A stretch of 33,918 nt of DNA. It comes from Deltaproteobacteria bacterium. GTDB taxonomy: Bacteria > Desulfobacterota_C > Deferrisomatia > Deferrisomatales > JACRMM01. Location: assembly GCA_016218905.1 (NCBI GenBank), contig JACRCS010000430.1:1-33918 (forward strand), read 5' to 3'. Made by a program: the position numbers and the translations under genes. Below the pieces are notes generated by a model. That model worked only from the letters and a program-made list of their open reading frames with translations. It was not told where the DNA came from and made no database searches. This document shows, piece after piece, positions 32,825-33,918 of the stretch; the first letter of the stretch is position 1, and each line of letters opens with the position of its first letter.

Positions 32825-33580
32825 TCAATTGACATTCTCGCTCCCGACCGCCCGAAACCCCTCGCCCGCCGTCTCGGGCTCTGCGTTTCGCGCCTTTCTC
32901 CGCCGTCTCTTCCTTTCCGGCGGAAGCCCGTCGGGTCCGGCGTCCCCCTCTTGCTGGATGTGGGCGGCGATCCGCTTCTTCGCGCCATCCAGATGCTCCC
33001 GCATGATGAATTCGCTCAGAGCCGCGTTTCGGGCTTTCAGCGCCTCCGTCAGCCGCCGGTGCTCTTGCAGCGATGCCTTCACCTGCGCCGGGATGCGGGG
33101 GGAGACTCGCCCGATTCGATCCACGAGCTCGCGGAAATTCGATCGGACCTCCACCAGATAGCTGTTGTGGGTCGCCTCCGTGATCAGCCAGTGGAACTGC
33201 CAGTTGATGCGGAAGGTCAACTCCTCGTTCTCCTCCTCCACGGCCTTCTCGAACAGGAAGTTGTACTCTTCCAGCTTCCGGATCTCTTCGTCCGTGATGT
33301 GCTTGCACGCCAGCCGGCACGCGGCCCCCTCCAAGATGCTCAGGAGCTCGTAGATATCCAGGATCTGCTCGGGGGAGAGGGCCACCACGCGCGCTCCGGC
33401 CGCCGGCACGATTTTGACGAACCCTTCCTTCTCGAGCTGGTTCAGGGCCTCTCGGATGGGGGTCCGGCTCACCTTGAAGCGTTCGCTGAGCGCTGCCTCG
33501 GTCAGGTGCGCGCCGGGTTGGTACTCGCCCCGGACGATTGCCTGCCTCAGCTCGCGGGCCACTCTCTCCTTCAGATTCAT
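32825..33580 (-). CDS. GntR-family (FadR/FCD subfamily) transcriptional regulator
   Basis: The 251-residue protein has a winged helix at residues ~5-68 (LSERFKVSRTPIREALNQLE is the recognition helix region) and an FCD ligand domain at ~72-212. Metal/ligand positions look intact: Asp75, His130, His174 and His196. A basic tail RKRRRRKARN (223-232) follows, longer than the usual FCD end. ATG 33580 has GAGGAG upstream. It heads the liv-ubiD-TRAP operon and a TGTATACA palindrome overlaps its own promoter, so it is likely an autoregulated repressor released by the transported acid or a product. Confidence 0.93.
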   Translation of the reverse strand: MNLKERVARELRQAIVRGEYQPGAHLTEAALSERFKVSRTPIREALNQLEKEGFVKIVPAAGARVVALSPEQILDIYELLSILEGAACRLACKHITDEEIRKLEEYNFLFEKAVEEENEELTFRINWQFHWLITEATHNSYLVEVRSNFRELVDRIGRVSPRIPAQVKASLQEHRRLTEALKARNAALSEFIMREHLDGAKKRIAAHIQQEGDAGPDGLPPERKRRRRKARNAEPETAGEGFRAVGSENVN

Positions 33581-33692
33581 CGAACTCGCTCCTCAATCGC
33601 AGACGCCGGATGAGCCGGAGAGGCCGACGGCCCCGGCCGCCGTCACGGGAAGAGGTGCGGCCCGGCGTAGCGCGTGCAAGATTGCTCGTAAT
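33581..33692 (-). other. Leader of the GntR operon
   Basis: No gene was seen here. The transcript leader has a ribosome site for GntR (GAGGAG, eight bases before ATG) and one 6-bp hairpin (33626-33644, GACGGC / GCCGTC, 7-base loop). No known riboswitch is recognised. Confidence 0.4.
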
Positions 33693-33720
33693 TGTATACA
33701 CCATCTCGTCGAGCCGACAA
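33693..33720 (-). promoter_or_regulatory. Promoter and probable GntR operator of the liv-ubiD-TRAP operon
   Basis: On the minus strand TTGTCG (33720-33715), a 16-base spacer and TATACA (33698-33693) form a fair sigma70 promoter. The perfect 8-bp palindrome TGTATACA (33693-33700) covers the -10 box; several FCD regulators bind TGTATACA-like palindromes. Binding there would block RNA polymerase. Confidence 0.55.
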
Positions 33721-33734
33721 GCACTTTCTTTGTG

Positions 33735-33772
33735 CCCAGCAGAATTGCGTCTCTGGCGCAAGAAAAGCTGGG
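33735..33772. promoter_or_regulatory. Nested inverted repeat upstream of the GntR promoter
   Basis: CCCAGC (33735-33740) pairs with GCTGGG (33767-33772), and inside it TTGCG (33745-33749) pairs with CGCAA (33757-33761) around 7 bases. It could be a second operator, an activator site upstream of the -35, or a transcript hairpin from a gene beyond the window. Confidence 0.4.
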
Positions 33773-33840
33773 TTCTAGCTCTAGTTGGCCGTTACCCCGC
33801 AGTGCTTGGGGCCAGCCCTTGCGCTTCGAAACAGCTTTTT

Positions 33841-33918
33841 ATCCCATCTGGGATCCTCATGTATACTCGTAAGGCCCGGCCCCCGAGCCGGGCCTCGGTC
33901 CGGAGGGCGCAGGCGGAG
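33841..33918 (+). other. Right-edge region with a possible plus-strand promoter and hairpin
   Basis: An inverted repeat ATCCC-N4-GGGAT (33841-33854) and a -10-like TATACT (33862-33867) precede a 9-bp GC stem (33872-33880 with 33887-33895). The -35 match is poor. A rightward transcript with a structured leader may start here, but the window ends before any gene. Confidence 0.3.

Noticed and set aside
33872..33918. Signal recognition particle RNA
   Set aside because: GGTCCGGAGGG recalls the SRP domain IV loop, but the conserved AGCA side and the matching 5' strand are absent before the edge.

Overview
This is a GC-rich bacterial chromosome segment. It is densely packed and almost entirely transcribed from the minus strand; only two genes (8107..8442 and 16863..17825) lie on the plus strand. 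I see no phage, transposase, rRNA, tRNA or CRISPR. A yceD-rpmF-plsX-fab operon sits next to TRAP transporters, a liv-type ABC importer, a UbiD-family decarboxylase and a 2-hydroxyacyl-CoA dehydratase module. That mix suggests an uncultured soil or subsurface bacterium with aromatic/organic-acid metabolism, of the Methylomirabilota/Rokubacteria or former Deltaproteobacteria kind. The taxonomic guess is inference only.

Layout, left to right. (1) 1-7988: a fatty-acid/phospholipid operon read right to left: yceD(DUF177)-rpmF-plsX-fabH-fabD-fabG-acpP-fabF. It starts at a near-consensus sigma70 promoter (TTGACT-16-TATAAT) and runs into an in-frame RpiB-GlyA fusion gene cut by the left edge. A 126-bp imperfect inverted repeat made of degenerate heptamers lies between fabF and acpP. 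(2) 8107-12466: a small zinc-ribbon membrane protein, a universal stress protein, and a dctP-dctQ-dctM TRAP transporter with a terminator-like hairpin after dctP. (3) 12467-16773: a radical SAM protein, then a three-gene unit of crotonase, one 2-hydroxyacyl-CoA dehydratase/benzoyl-CoA reductase-type subunit and its ATP-dependent activator. Degenerate heptamer and nonamer tandem repeats separate the two. (4) 16863-17825: an exported HEAT-repeat protein. (5) 17836-23003: a split glutamate-synthase-like system of class II amidotransferase, ferredoxin-FMN synthase domain, and a GXGXG-GltD-ferredoxin fusion. The same nonamer repeat family appears inside it. (6) 23160-33720: a long catabolic operon of GntR/FCD regulator, livH-M-K-G-F, an internally deleted molybdenum-hydroxylase remnant, a UbiD-family decarboxylase, a fused TRAP permease and a TAXI receptor, ending in a hairpin terminator.

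How they work together. Region 1 is the housekeeping FASII and phosphatidate supply line, linked to ribosome assembly (L32) and one-carbon/pentose metabolism. Region 6 reads as a substrate-inducible uptake and decarboxylation operon for an (aromatic) carboxylate, autoregulated through a TGTATACA palindrome over its own -10 box. Regions 3 and 5 look like redox enzymes using low-potential Fe-S chemistry. Most notable are the RpiB-GlyA fusion, the rearranged glutamate-synthase-like enzyme, the lone-subunit dehydratase cluster, the internally deleted Mo-hydroxylase gene still coupled to ubiD, and the heptamer/nonamer intergenic repeats.
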